64,000 nucleotides of DNA, from positions 177,495-241,494 of the forward strand of contig NZ_FQYK01000002.1 in assembly GCF_900141715.1 (NCBI RefSeq), written 5' to 3'. Positions 26,632 through 34,465 of the stretch are shown piece by piece; within the stretch, counting starts at the first letter, position 1; the number at the start of each line of letters is the position of its first letter. Origin of the DNA: Algibacter luteus. Lineage in GTDB: Bacteria > Bacteroidota > Bacteroidia > Flavobacteriales > Flavobacteriaceae. A program made the translations under genes and the position numbers. The notes beneath the pieces are model-generated. The model did not search any database and was not told the origin of the DNA. It worked only from the letters and a program-made list of their open reading frames with translations.

Positions 26632-27204
26632 ATGATTGCACCAACTTTAGAAAATAACCGTGTAAAATTATCGCTATTAGACTTAAGTAATTATAAGCAC
26701 CTAATTAAGATAGCGCAAGAGGATAAATTAATACACTATTCTCCAAGTAAAATAGACACACCTGAAGATTTAAAAGTTTATGTGCAAACCGCAGTTGATG
26801 CTTATTATCAAAAAACAGCGATTCCGTTTATAATTTTTGACAAAGAAAAAAAAGCCTACGCAGGTTGTACCCGTTTTGGTTTTATAAATTACAAAAACAA
26901 AGTATTACACATTGGTTGGACATGGATAGGTCGAGAATTTCAAGGCACAGGGTTAAATACAAATATGAAGTTTTTAATGCTGCAATATGCCTTTGAATCG
27001 TTACAATTTGATAAAGTAGAGTTTAGAATAGATGAACGCAATTTAGTATCCAGAAAAGCTGTTGAAAAACTTGGTGCAAAACTAGAAGGCATTCTACGAA
27101 AAAATACTTTAATGCTTGATGGTTTTAAACGAAGCACCTGCTGTTATGGTATTTTAAAGGAAGAATGGAAAAGCATCAAAGCGACCCGTTTTGTTGGATT
27201 TTAA
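26632..27204 (+). CDS. GNAT family N-acetyltransferase (RimJ/RimL-like)
   Basis: 190 aa. The acetyl-CoA-binding stretch WTWIGREFQGTGLNTNMKFL is followed by VEFRIDERNLVSRKAVEKLGAKLEG and by GILRKNTLMLDGFKRSTCCYGILKEEW, the standard RimJ/RimL-type pattern. The substrate cannot be told: ribosomal protein or small-molecule amines are both possible. It is divergent from menI with about 70 bp between the ATGs. Confidence 0.88.
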   Translation: MIAPTLENNRVKLSLLDLSNYKHLIKIAQEDKLIHYSPSKIDTPEDLKVYVQTAVDAYYQKTAIPFIIFDKEKKAYAGCTRFGFINYKNKVLHIGWTWIGREFQGTGLNTNMKFLMLQYAFESLQFDKVEFRIDERNLVSRKAVEKLGAKLEGILRKNTLMLDGFKRSTCCYGILKEEWKSIKATRFVGF

Positions 27205-27245
27205 AGGGTTTAATAATTGAAAATATTTCGGTTTTAACGCCAATT

Positions 27246-27623
27246 TTACTTCTTTTCTTCTCGTAATATTTTCTCCATTTTACGACCTTTTGCCAATTCA
27301 TCAATGAGTTTTTCCATTTGTCTGCAACGTTTATACAATTCAAATTCATCCTCTATTTCTTCAATTCGATAACCACAAACAACTCCTTTAATCATGTGTT
27401 CATTTGGATGAATTTTAGCTTTTTGAAAAAATGTTCCAAAAGTTACTTTCTCATCAATAAGTTTTTGTAAATCGTCTTTATCAAAACCGGTAAACCATTC
27501 TATGACTTGATTGAGTTCTTCTTTTGTTCTACCATTCTTTACCAATCTATTCAAATAATGTGGATAGATAGATGCGAATATCATAGTAGCGACTTGTTCA
27601 TTTTTTTCGGCAGTAACTTTCAT
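27246..27623 (-). CDS. DUF2200 family protein
   Basis: 125 aa, cytosolic. Conserved features of DUF2200: YPHYLNRLVKNGRTKEELNQVIEWFTG, TFFQKAKIHPN and IKGVVCGYRIEEIEDE. No function is established. It converges with the acetyltransferase gene across 41 bp. Confidence 0.85.
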   Translation of the reverse strand: MKVTAEKNEQVATMIFASIYPHYLNRLVKNGRTKEELNQVIEWFTGFDKDDLQKLIDEKVTFGTFFQKAKIHPNEHMIKGVVCGYRIEEIEDEFELYKRCRQMEKLIDELAKGRKMEKILREEKK

Positions 27624-27678
27624 CTTTATTTAATTTTAAATTTTTTATTCTAATTATTAATAAGCAAAGTAAAATCAA

Positions 27679-28572
27679 TTATTTGCTCATATTTACCTTG
27701 TATGCTTTTACCCTATTGTTAAAAAAGGTAGGAATCAGTAACGTTTGTGTTGAAGGAATATAATCAATATCTGCAGTTTGAATAGATTCAGCTTCCGTAT
27801 TTAAAAGTAAGGTTTTAGTCCAATCATTTGAGTTTATGTAAAAAATAGCGCCTTTCCAACTAGAGATTATAAAATCTCCATTTTGCAAACGTACAACACC
27901 ATCACCATGACCAATGTCTGTAGTTAAAGTTTTAAAAGTAAGATCCTTCATATTCATGATTCCGAAATTCTGATTACCTGATTCTAAATAATATAGGCCT
28001 TCTTTTTGCCATAAAAGCCCATTAAGTCGATTTAAATCGCCTTCTGCTAAAACAACTACATTTCCATTATCCAATTTATATATCGTATTTGAATTAGAAC
28101 CAGAGCTATAAACTACACCGTTCGGACTTACTGTAATATCATTTAATTGCGGATTATTTGGTACCTCATATCTATTCAATATTTTTTGTTGCTGAATATC
28201 AATCTCGACAATAGCATCAATATCATTAACGTACAATTTTCCATTAGAAATACCCATACCCTTTGGTCCGCTTAAACCTTCAATCCATTTCAGATTTAAT
28301 ATCTCCCCCTTATCGTTTATGGTAGAAATAAAACCGTTGTTATCTTTTTCCCATGGTTCCTCATTAATGTTGGCAACGTAAATAATCTTCGATGCGTCAT
28401 CATACAAAACAGCTTCGCAGGTAGTTAATAATGAGTCTGTTTCCCAAATAAATTGAAGACTTGGCTCGATAGTTTCTAAATCTTTTTCTTGTTTAGGTTG
28501 ATTTGCTTTTTTTCCACAAGACAATATAAAACATGAGGTAATAATTAGGATAATGGTAACTTTTAAATTCAT
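27679..28572 (-). CDS. Beta-propeller lipoprotein (SMP-30/gluconolactonase-like)
   Basis: 297 aa from ATG at 28572; 11 further codons upstream are open but do not fit a signal peptide. The lipobox FILSCGKK predicts a lipid-anchored Cys. The mature part has repeated propeller blades (KIIYVANINEEPW, GISNGKLYVNDID, TVSPNGVVYSSGSNSN, LQNGDFIISSWKGAIFYI), as in the SMP-30/NHL type. It is probably a periplasmic sugar-lactonase-like or ligand-binding protein; specificity is unknown. Confidence 0.8.
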   Translation of the reverse strand: MNLKVTIILIITSCFILSCGKKANQPKQEKDLETIEPSLQFIWETDSLLTTCEAVLYDDASKIIYVANINEEPWEKDNNGFISTINDKGEILNLKWIEGLSGPKGMGISNGKLYVNDIDAIVEIDIQQQKILNRYEVPNNPQLNDITVSPNGVVYSSGSNSNTIYKLDNGNVVVLAEGDLNRLNGLLWQKEGLYYLESGNQNFGIMNMKDLTFKTLTTDIGHGDGVVRLQNGDFIISSWKGAIFYINSNDWTKTLLLNTEAESIQTADIDYIPSTQTLLIPTFFNNRVKAYKVNMSK

Positions 28573-28769
28573 TTTTAAAGTATTTATAAATCTGATTGAT
28601 AACATTTAACCGTTGTATAATGTTTTTTTGTTTTCTTTGAAAACCTATGTCATAGTACTCAAAATTAGTAAATTATGACTACGTTAAACCTATTAAATAA
28701 GTTGTTTATCAAGTAATTTTAACTCGAAACTATAAATCATTTAAAATTACAAAAGATAAAATTAATTGT

Positions 28770-29126
28770 ATGAAGTTCTTTATTATAATTCTGGCATTAA
28801 CTTTTACGAGTATATGTAGTGCACAATTTATTTCAGGAGATGATAAACTCCATTTTGGTGCTGGTTTCTTAATTTCTGGCGGAACTTATACTCTGGTATA
28901 TTCAAAAACTAAAAACAAAAAGAAGGCTTTTTGGTATAGTTTAGCAGCTTCTACTTTTGCAGGTTTATCTAAAGAAATTTATGATGGTTATATCATCGAA
29001 GGACGGTTTGACACAGGAGAAGCCATTGCTACAAGTCTAGGTGGACTAACGGCAAGTACAACACTCCAGTTGTTTGTTGGCAATAGCAAGCGTAGGCAAA
29101 TGAAGCATCTGGTTTTAGTTAACTAA
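28770..29126 (+). CDS. Small envelope protein, YfiM/DUF2279-like
   Basis: 118 aa. A signal peptide (SICSAQ) is followed by DKLHFGAGFLISGG, a helix with FWYSLAASTFAGLSKEIYDG, and DTGEAIATSLGGLTAS. These blocks resemble YfiM/DUF2279 small membrane-associated proteins (D-K-x-x-HF opening, KE-x-x-D middle). Function is unknown. The 3' end overlaps the convergent monooxygenase gene by 12 bp. Confidence 0.7.
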   Translation: MKFFIIILALTFTSICSAQFISGDDKLHFGAGFLISGGTYTLVYSKTKNKKKAFWYSLAASTFAGLSKEIYDGYIIEGRFDTGEAIATSLGGLTASTTLQLFVGNSKRRQMKHLVLVN

Positions 29127-30062
29127 GCGATTTATTATTTCTTTGGTTGGTAAAATTTCATTGGTGTGTTCAATACTTGGTCCTGCTACCCAAACGGTTT
29201 TATATGTAGCTTTGGTTGCTGCATTTTTGGTAGCATTCATTCCTATTGAAAATCTAATCATTTTCACCCATTTTTTAAGTTTTTTGTTTTTATTTAAAAC
29301 AGACTCCAACCAGGTTTGTTTTGTTCCTATTTTTTGAACATATGGCGTATTGATTACGGTACATGGTGTTCCTGAGATACGTTCTGTCATAACAATATCA
29401 TCTGCCCCATATTCAACACAAGCTTGCTTATACTCTTCTGTTACATTGGCCTCAACAGATGCGATAAACGGACTTCCAACTGATACGCCTTCAGCACCAT
29501 AACTTAGCATCCTATCTATATCTGCCTTACACCCAACACCTCCTGCAGAAATAACTGGAATTTTACAGTTTGTACTTAACTCTTTTATTAATTCCTCGGG
29601 AGATAAGTTTCCACGATGCCCTCCTGCTTCATTATTTACTGCTATAATAGCATCTGCGCTAAGGTATTCAACTTTTTGTGCAAATTTTAAATCGGTTACA
29701 TCACAAAATACTTTAATGCCCACTTTATGTGCCTGTTTAATGGTTTCTTCAGGACTTCCCAAAGATGTTATTATAAAGTCACAGCCTTCTTCACATATCA
29801 CTTCCAATTGCCCCTTATATTTGACATTTGATTTATTTACTATTAAATTAAAGCCAAAAGAACCACCTTCTGGTTTAGCCGCTTTTAATGCTTTTAACGC
29901 TGCTCTTAACTCATCTAATGTTCTATAATTTAACGCTGGTATACATCCAGCAATGCCACCATTCATAGCTTCTTTTACCATATCTACATTTGAAACTAAA
30001 AACATAGGAGCTTGAATGATTGGATATTTAATGTTTAATAATTTAGTGAGTTTTGTTTCCAT
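29115..30062 (-). CDS. Nitronate monooxygenase-like FMN enzyme
   Basis: 315 aa. TIM-barrel flavoenzyme of the nitronate monooxygenase / 2-nitropropane dioxygenase family: KYPIIQAPMFLVSN, FGFNLIV, NNEAGGHRG (catalytic His region), and the FMN phosphate loop VISAGGVG plus GAEGVSVGSPFIAS. It oxidises nitronates or related substrates; some relatives are enoyl-reductase-like, so the substrate is uncertain. A TTATTATGC-GT-GCATAATAA palindrome sits 33 bp before its ATG and may control it. Confidence 0.88.
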   Translation of the reverse strand: METKLTKLLNIKYPIIQAPMFLVSNVDMVKEAMNGGIAGCIPALNYRTLDELRAALKALKAAKPEGGSFGFNLIVNKSNVKYKGQLEVICEEGCDFIITSLGSPEETIKQAHKVGIKVFCDVTDLKFAQKVEYLSADAIIAVNNEAGGHRGNLSPEELIKELSTNCKIPVISAGGVGCKADIDRMLSYGAEGVSVGSPFIASVEANVTEEYKQACVEYGADDIVMTERISGTPCTVINTPYVQKIGTKQTWLESVLNKNKKLKKWVKMIRFSIGMNATKNAATKATYKTVWVAGPSIEHTNEILPTKEIINRLVN

Positions 30063-30094
30063 TGCTGATAATTAATTTCAACAAATATAATAAA

Positions 30095-30114
30095 TTATTA
30101 TGCGTGCATAATAA
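30095..30114. promoter_or_regulatory. ATGC-NN-GCAT palindrome, candidate operator
   Basis: TTATTATGC, GT, GCATAATAA: 9-bp perfect arms. It lies between the divergent monooxygenase gene (33 bp from its ATG) and the first secreted paralogue (155 bp from its ATG). Related sites occur at 33543 and 33632. Confidence 0.6.
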
Positions 30115-30268
30115 AATTTGTTTAAAACCAATAATACCAACTTTCATATAATCAATTTAAAAGAAATTTAAAGTTACCTAAGTAGCACAACAACAACCTA
30201 TAATCTTCTATTTTGAAACAATTAAACAAATTTATTTTAATTAACCTCTAACATAAAAACCAACCATT

Positions 30269-30793
30269 ATGAAAAAACTATTAATTTATCTCACCGTTAT
30301 TGGGTTTATTAACCTCGGGTTTTCACAAATCCATCAAAACTATGTTGATAATTACCAACTTGCAAGCGTGGTTATTAATGCACCTAATTATACTTATCTT
30401 CAAAAAGTACAGGACTTTAATACTCCTGTACGAGTTAAAAAACTTGAAAATCAAGTGGCTTCATATAATATAAAATCGGATCCTATATATGATTTAGCCT
30501 TTGAAGATAAATACAAAGTCATATTTGAAGAAACCAAAAGTAAAATTGTTGTTACTTATGATAAACACGGAAATATATTAACATCGTTTGAGAAATTCGA
30601 AGATGTGAGGCTTCCTCAAGATATTTATGCCTCAATTGCTAACGATTATCCCGGATGGGCTATAGTTAACGATACTTATATAGTGAAATATTACCAAAAT
30701 AAGGAAGAGGTACGTAAAATTTACAAGATAGAAATCTCTAAAGATGATACTACTAAAAATTTAAGAATCAATTCACTAGGACTTATAGAGTGA
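30269..30793 (+). CDS. Secreted PepSY-like paralogue 1 of the 30-35 kb island
   Basis: 174 aa. The signal peptide ends near LGFSQ. The mature part has a short N-terminal segment (LASVVINAPNYTYLQKV), then a two-lobed alpha/beta pattern. The conserved block is YKVIFEETKSKIVVTYDKHG, NILTSFEKFEDVRLPQDIY, NDYPGWAIVNDTYIVKY, IYKIEI. That resembles the PepSY-like / DUF2874 type of small periplasmic protein, but assignment is by pattern only. The D-x-x-G-K/N-I turn and EKF-x-x-[IV]-x-LP are shared with the three other paralogues in this island. It is followed by a terminator, so it is probably a single-gene transcript. Confidence 0.8.
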   Translation: MKKLLIYLTVIGFINLGFSQIHQNYVDNYQLASVVINAPNYTYLQKVQDFNTPVRVKKLENQVASYNIKSDPIYDLAFEDKYKVIFEETKSKIVVTYDKHGNILTSFEKFEDVRLPQDIYASIANDYPGWAIVNDTYIVKYYQNKEEVRKIYKIEISKDDTTKNLRINSLGLIE

Positions 30794-30812
30794 TAAGTAT
30801 TAAAGATATAAT

Positions 30813-30853
30813 AAGGTGCCAGTATTTTTATGACAACTTGCACCTTTTTTTTT
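30813..30853 (+). terminator. Intrinsic terminator after secreted paralogue 1
   Basis: Stem AAGGTGC (30813-30819) pairs with GCACCTT (30840-30846), followed by a T-run to 30853. The loop is long (20 nt). Confidence 0.75.
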
Positions 30854-30986
30854 AATGATTTAAAATGAATCCAAACTATCTTAATTCATTGAATTTCAGC
30901 ACAAAACATCCATTAGTGAAAATTATTAGGTTTTTTTAAGTATCTTTATTTCCAATTCTCCTCGATTTTCTAATTTGTTTTACTTG

Positions 30987-31003
30987 AAAGTTATAATAAC
31001 TTT
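30987..31003. promoter_or_regulatory. Inverted repeat upstream of first Crp/Fnr gene
   Basis: AAAGTTAT-A-ATAACTTT, 8-bp perfect arms, 38 bp before the ATG of the regulator. It is a candidate autoregulatory operator; it does not match the classical Crp (TGTGA-N6-TCACA) or Fnr (TTGAT-N4-ATCAA) boxes. Confidence 0.4.
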
Positions 31004-31040
31004 TGAGTGACCATTACATTGATCATTTTAAACTAAAAAA

Positions 31041-31736
31041 ATGAATTCAGTTCAATTTGAAAGTTATTTTAAAAGTATTGCAAAGAGTGATCTTTTTTCG
31101 AACATTCCTCCTAGTTCGATTGCAGAATTACTCAACAATAGTACTTTAGAAAATTGGCAAAAAAAAACTTGTTTCATTAGCAAAGATGTAATCCATAATA
31201 AATTTCATATTTTAATTTCAGGCAAAATAAAAGCCTATAATTATGATTTTAGGAACGACCGAAGATTCACGCTGTTTTTATTGAAAGAAAACGATCTATT
31301 TGACGTATTCTCATTGGAAAATAAAATGGAACATAATATTCATTACGAAGCTTTAAAAGACTCATTGGTGCTGTCAATACCTGTATTTAAAATGAAACAA
31401 TGGGCACATAAAAATCCTGCTATTCATACTGCATTAACACAGTATGTTTTGAATAGAATTTTAGTATTGGAAAATTTCATAAACGATGTTGTAATTGAAG
31501 ACACGTTTACGAGGTTAACTAAATTATTTATAAAATATATAGATAAGCCAACTAAAAAATTTACAATGATTAATGACTTATCTCATGATGAGCTCGCACA
31601 GTTAATAGGCACAACCAGAGCAGTTTTGAATAGACATATTCAAGTATTTAAAGACAACGGTATCATTGAAGTAAGTAGAAATAGTACACAGTTAAAAGAC
31701 TATAACAAACTTTTAAATATGGCAAATAATTTATAA
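31041..31736 (+). CDS. Crp/Fnr-family transcriptional regulator, copy 1
   Basis: 231 aa. The N-terminal cyclic-nucleotide-binding-like beta-roll (about 1-115) has the FHILISGKIKAYNYDFRNDRRFTLFLLKENDLFDVFSL pattern. A long dimer helix follows, then a C-terminal winged helix-turn-helix (about 170-215, LSHDELAQLIGTTRAVLNRH, the typical Crp recognition helix). The Arg/Ser phosphate pocket of true cAMP receptors is not evident, and there are no four Cys for an Fnr iron-sulphur cluster. The ligand is therefore unknown. A close paralogue lies immediately downstream. Confidence 0.92.
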   Translation: MNSVQFESYFKSIAKSDLFSNIPPSSIAELLNNSTLENWQKKTCFISKDVIHNKFHILISGKIKAYNYDFRNDRRFTLFLLKENDLFDVFSLENKMEHNIHYEALKDSLVLSIPVFKMKQWAHKNPAIHTALTQYVLNRILVLENFINDVVIEDTFTRLTKLFIKYIDKPTKKFTMINDLSHDELAQLIGTTRAVLNRHIQVFKDNGIIEVSRNSTQLKDYNKLLNMANNL

Positions 31737-31975
31737 TAACCAGTTTAGAATATATAATTTGATTTTAGAATGAACCTCTAACAATAGCTGCACATTTCCC
31801 TTTAGAAGGCCATGTAATATCTGTTAATTTTATTTTAAAATATTACATTTCTCGATTAAAAATTGTATATTAAGGTTTCCCTTTTGAATTTAAAGAAACA
31901 TTCTAAATTAATCATTTTTCCTCAAAAAATTAATTTAACCTCGTTTTGATTTGATATGGTATAAATTCAAATGCA

Positions 31976-32674
31976 ATGGGAAAAATCGATCAAAATAATC
32001 CTTATTTTATCAATTTAAAAAAGAGTAATCTTTTTGATAAGTTATCCAATCCATCCCTTTTAAATCTTTTTGATATTGGTTACATTGAACAATGGCCAAA
32101 AAAAACATGTCATTTTGGTGACAAAAACATTCATAAATTTCATATTATTCTAACAGGAAAAATAAAGGTGTATAATTATAATATTGAAAACGACCGATAT
32201 TTTACGCTTTACATTCTTAAAGCTAATGATATGTTTGATGTATTAACTTTAATTAATGGTTATACACATAATATTTATTACGAATCTTTAAACTATAGTG
32301 AAATTTTATGTATACCAGTTGCTAGTATGAAAGTATGGCTAACTAAAAACCCGATTTTTGTGAAATCTATTCTAGACTTTACTTTACATAAAATGAATCA
32401 TCTTGAAGAATATGTAAAAGAAATAATTATAGACGATACACCAACTCGATTCGCAAAGCTATTAATTAAATATCACAATAAACTTACAAATAAGTTAGAA
32501 GTCATTAACAATCTTCCTCACAATGAATTAGCAAACTTAATAGGCACTACCCGAGCTGTTTTAAACAGACATATCCGCACTTTAAAATTAAGTGGTATTA
32601 TAAAAATACATAAGAAAAATATTGAAATTTGCGATATGGATAAATTGGTTAGTCTTATTAAGAGCGACAATTAA
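31976..32674 (+). CDS. Crp/Fnr-family transcriptional regulator, copy 2
   Basis: 232 aa, colinear with copy 1 over its whole length: FHIILTGKIKVYNYNIENDRYFTLYILKANDMFDVLTL matches the same beta-roll stretch, and LPHNELANLIGTTRAVLNRH the recognition helix. The HTH is almost identical between copies while the ligand domain has diverged, so both may recognise similar DNA but respond to different signals. It is separated from copy 1 by 239 bp with no clear terminator. The start is ATG at 31976; another ATG 5 bp earlier is out of frame. Confidence 0.92.
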   Translation: MGKIDQNNPYFINLKKSNLFDKLSNPSLLNLFDIGYIEQWPKKTCHFGDKNIHKFHIILTGKIKVYNYNIENDRYFTLYILKANDMFDVLTLINGYTHNIYYESLNYSEILCIPVASMKVWLTKNPIFVKSILDFTLHKMNHLEEYVKEIIIDDTPTRFAKLLIKYHNKLTNKLEVINNLPHNELANLIGTTRAVLNRHIRTLKLSGIIKIHKKNIEICDMDKLVSLIKSDN

Positions 32675-32833
32675 TACATTAAGAAACATTTAACAGTATT
32701 TCGCACCTAGGTAACTTTTTAAACTGAATTGCTCGATTATCTTTGGTTCAATCCCAACAATAGAATTGTACAATTTTTTAAGAATTAATGATAGTTTATT
32801 AGTTAACGGAATTATTAATTTAACACAAAAAAA

Positions 32834-33352
32834 ATGAAAAATTTTATTATTGGTTTATTAGTTTTAGGACTCACCAACCTATCAGTTGCACAGAATAAAA
32901 GTTTATCACAAAGTGAACTTTTACCAGAAGTAACAATTGTTCCACGCAATTTAACTTATATAAGTAAAGTTGTTGATGATAACGCACCGTTAAAGGTTAA
33001 AAAACTGGAGAGAACTGTTGCCCGTTACGATGTAACAGAACATCCAGATTTTGAATTAGAAGACATTCAAGCATTTGAAGTAATTTTTCAAGAATCAAAT
33101 GCGAGAGTTATCGCTACTTACGATGAAGCTGGGAAAATTTTAAAGTCTTTTGAGAAATTTAAAAATATTGCTTTACCCAAAAATATTGTAAAGCAAATAA
33201 TGATGAAATACCCAGGATGGCATTTTGAATCAGACACCTATTTGGTGCGATACTTTCAAGGAAAAGAAGCTAAAAAATATTACACTGTTAAACTCTTGAA
33301 AGACGATAATAGAATTAAATTAAAAATTGATCCATCTGGAAGAATTCTTTAA
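32834..33352 (+). CDS. Secreted PepSY-like paralogue 2
   Basis: 172 aa; signal peptide ending LSVAQ. The N-terminal segment reads LLPEVTIVPRNLTYISKV. The conserved block follows: FEVIFQESNARVIATYDEAG, ILKSFEKFKNIALPKNIV, MKYPGWHFESDTYLVRYFQG, YYTVKLL, ending KIDPSGRIL. It is the paralogue nearest to number 1 (shared KVKKLE and YPGW). It lies directly downstream of the two regulators and is followed by a strong terminator. Function unknown. Confidence 0.8.
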   Translation: MKNFIIGLLVLGLTNLSVAQNKSLSQSELLPEVTIVPRNLTYISKVVDDNAPLKVKKLERTVARYDVTEHPDFELEDIQAFEVIFQESNARVIATYDEAGKILKSFEKFKNIALPKNIVKQIMMKYPGWHFESDTYLVRYFQGKEAKKYYTVKLLKDDNRIKLKIDPSGRIL

Positions 33353-33380
33353 AATTTTATTATGGCAAATTCTCAATAGC

Positions 33381-33425
33381 ACCGCAAATGTTACTACTAG
33401 TTTTAGGGCATTTGCGGTTTTTTTT
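33381..33425 (+). terminator. Intrinsic terminator after secreted paralogue 2
   Basis: Stem ACCGCAAATG (33381-33390) pairs perfectly with CATTTGCGGT (33409-33418), followed by a T-run. Confidence 0.9.
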
Positions 33426-33542
33426 ACTTCACTTAACATTGCTTTAATTTCTAAATCTACTCAGTTAATAAATTTACCACATTCAAAAGCAACCATTTTT
33501 ACCTCTTTATAAGTTTTCTTTAATTCCTTTTGTAATAATTTA

Positions 33543-33566
33543 AATTACTATGCATGCATAGTAATT
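33543..33566. promoter_or_regulatory. 24-bp perfect palindrome, candidate operator
   Basis: Half-site AATTACTATGCA is followed directly by its exact complement TGCATAGTAATT. It shares the ATGC-NN-GCAT core with sites at 30095 and 33632. The surrounding 33353-33681 gap otherwise holds only the terminator of the previous gene, a small ATTGAT-T-ATCAAT palindrome overlapping its right end, and AT-rich spacer. Confidence 0.65.
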
Positions 33567-33631
33567 GATTATCAATAGGTTACAAAAATATTCATGTAAA
33601 CCATTGATAACATGACTTTTATCATATTTTT

Positions 33632-33647
33632 ATTATGCATGCATAAT
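33632..33647. promoter_or_regulatory. 16-bp perfect palindrome, candidate operator
   Basis: ATTATGCATGCATAAT, 35 bp before the ATG of secreted paralogue 3 and 89 bp after the start of the 24-bp palindrome with the same core. Confidence 0.65.
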
Positions 33648-33681
33648 TAATTTTATACTCGAAAAATATAAAACCTCTATC

Positions 33682-34182
33682 ATGAAAAAATTATTATCTG
33701 TAGTATTCACTTTAAGCTCTTTAAGTTTAATATACTCGCAAACTGTGGAATTACCTGAAACTGTAATAACAGTAAATTCTGATTATATGAACTCAGTGGC
33801 ATATGAAAACAATTGTAGTTACGTTAACAAATTGGAAAAAGCTCTTTTAGAATATAAATCATCTCAACTTTCTGAATTATACGACACTAAAAACGACATC
33901 TACAATGTTACTTTTCAAATTCCTGAAGGGCAAATAGTTGCTTCATTCAATAAGGATGGAAAAATTATTAAAACTTTTGAAAAATATAACAACATAAGAT
34001 TACCTCATATTGTATTGCAAGCTATTGCGGAAAAGTATCCTCAAAGTAGTATTGTAGAAGATGTTTATGTAGTTAAATTTCATTGTGATGAAGATGCTTT
34101 AGAACAAGTTTATAAAATAAAAATTAAAAACAACGATTCTATAATAACTGTGAAAACCAATAAAAAAGGAGAGTTTATATAG
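33682..34182 (+). CDS. Secreted PepSY-like paralogue 3
   Basis: 166 aa; signal peptide ending LIYSQ. The N-terminal segment reads VELPETVITVNSDYMNSV. The shared block follows: YNVTFQIPEGQIVASFNKDG, KIIKTFEKYNNIRLPHIVL, EKYPQSSIVEDVYVVKFH, YKIKIKNND, ending KTNKKGEFI. It is closest to paralogue 4 (DVYNV/DIYNV-F-IPEG). Two ATGC-NN-GCAT palindromes lie in its promoter region. Function unknown. Confidence 0.8.
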   Translation: MKKLLSVVFTLSSLSLIYSQTVELPETVITVNSDYMNSVAYENNCSYVNKLEKALLEYKSSQLSELYDTKNDIYNVTFQIPEGQIVASFNKDGKIIKTFEKYNNIRLPHIVLQAIAEKYPQSSIVEDVYVVKFHCDEDALEQVYKIKIKNNDSIITVKTNKKGEFI

Positions 34183-34465
34183 AATTAATCTTTAAACCGA
34201 TATAATAACCACATTTTAATTTGGCAACTTTCACAAGAGCAAAAAGATGACCAATATCATATGCTTTAATTTAAAGTTGCCTCGTAATTTGATTGTTACT
34301 AATATATGGTTTAAAAACAAATTTTGTTACAGATCTTAACTCATATTAAATGTTAAATTTTAACATTAAACACCCCACTAAACACCTGTTATTCTGATAG
34401 TTATCATTGCAAGAGCTTTATCATTAATGTAACTTAAAGTTATTAACCTTTAATACATTAATACT

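Noticed and set aside
33564-33576. ATTGAT-T-ATCAAT as an Fnr box for the nearby Crp/Fnr proteins
   Set aside because: The spacer is 1 bp rather than the 4 bp of an Fnr site, and it overlaps the larger palindrome; not called as an Fnr operator.
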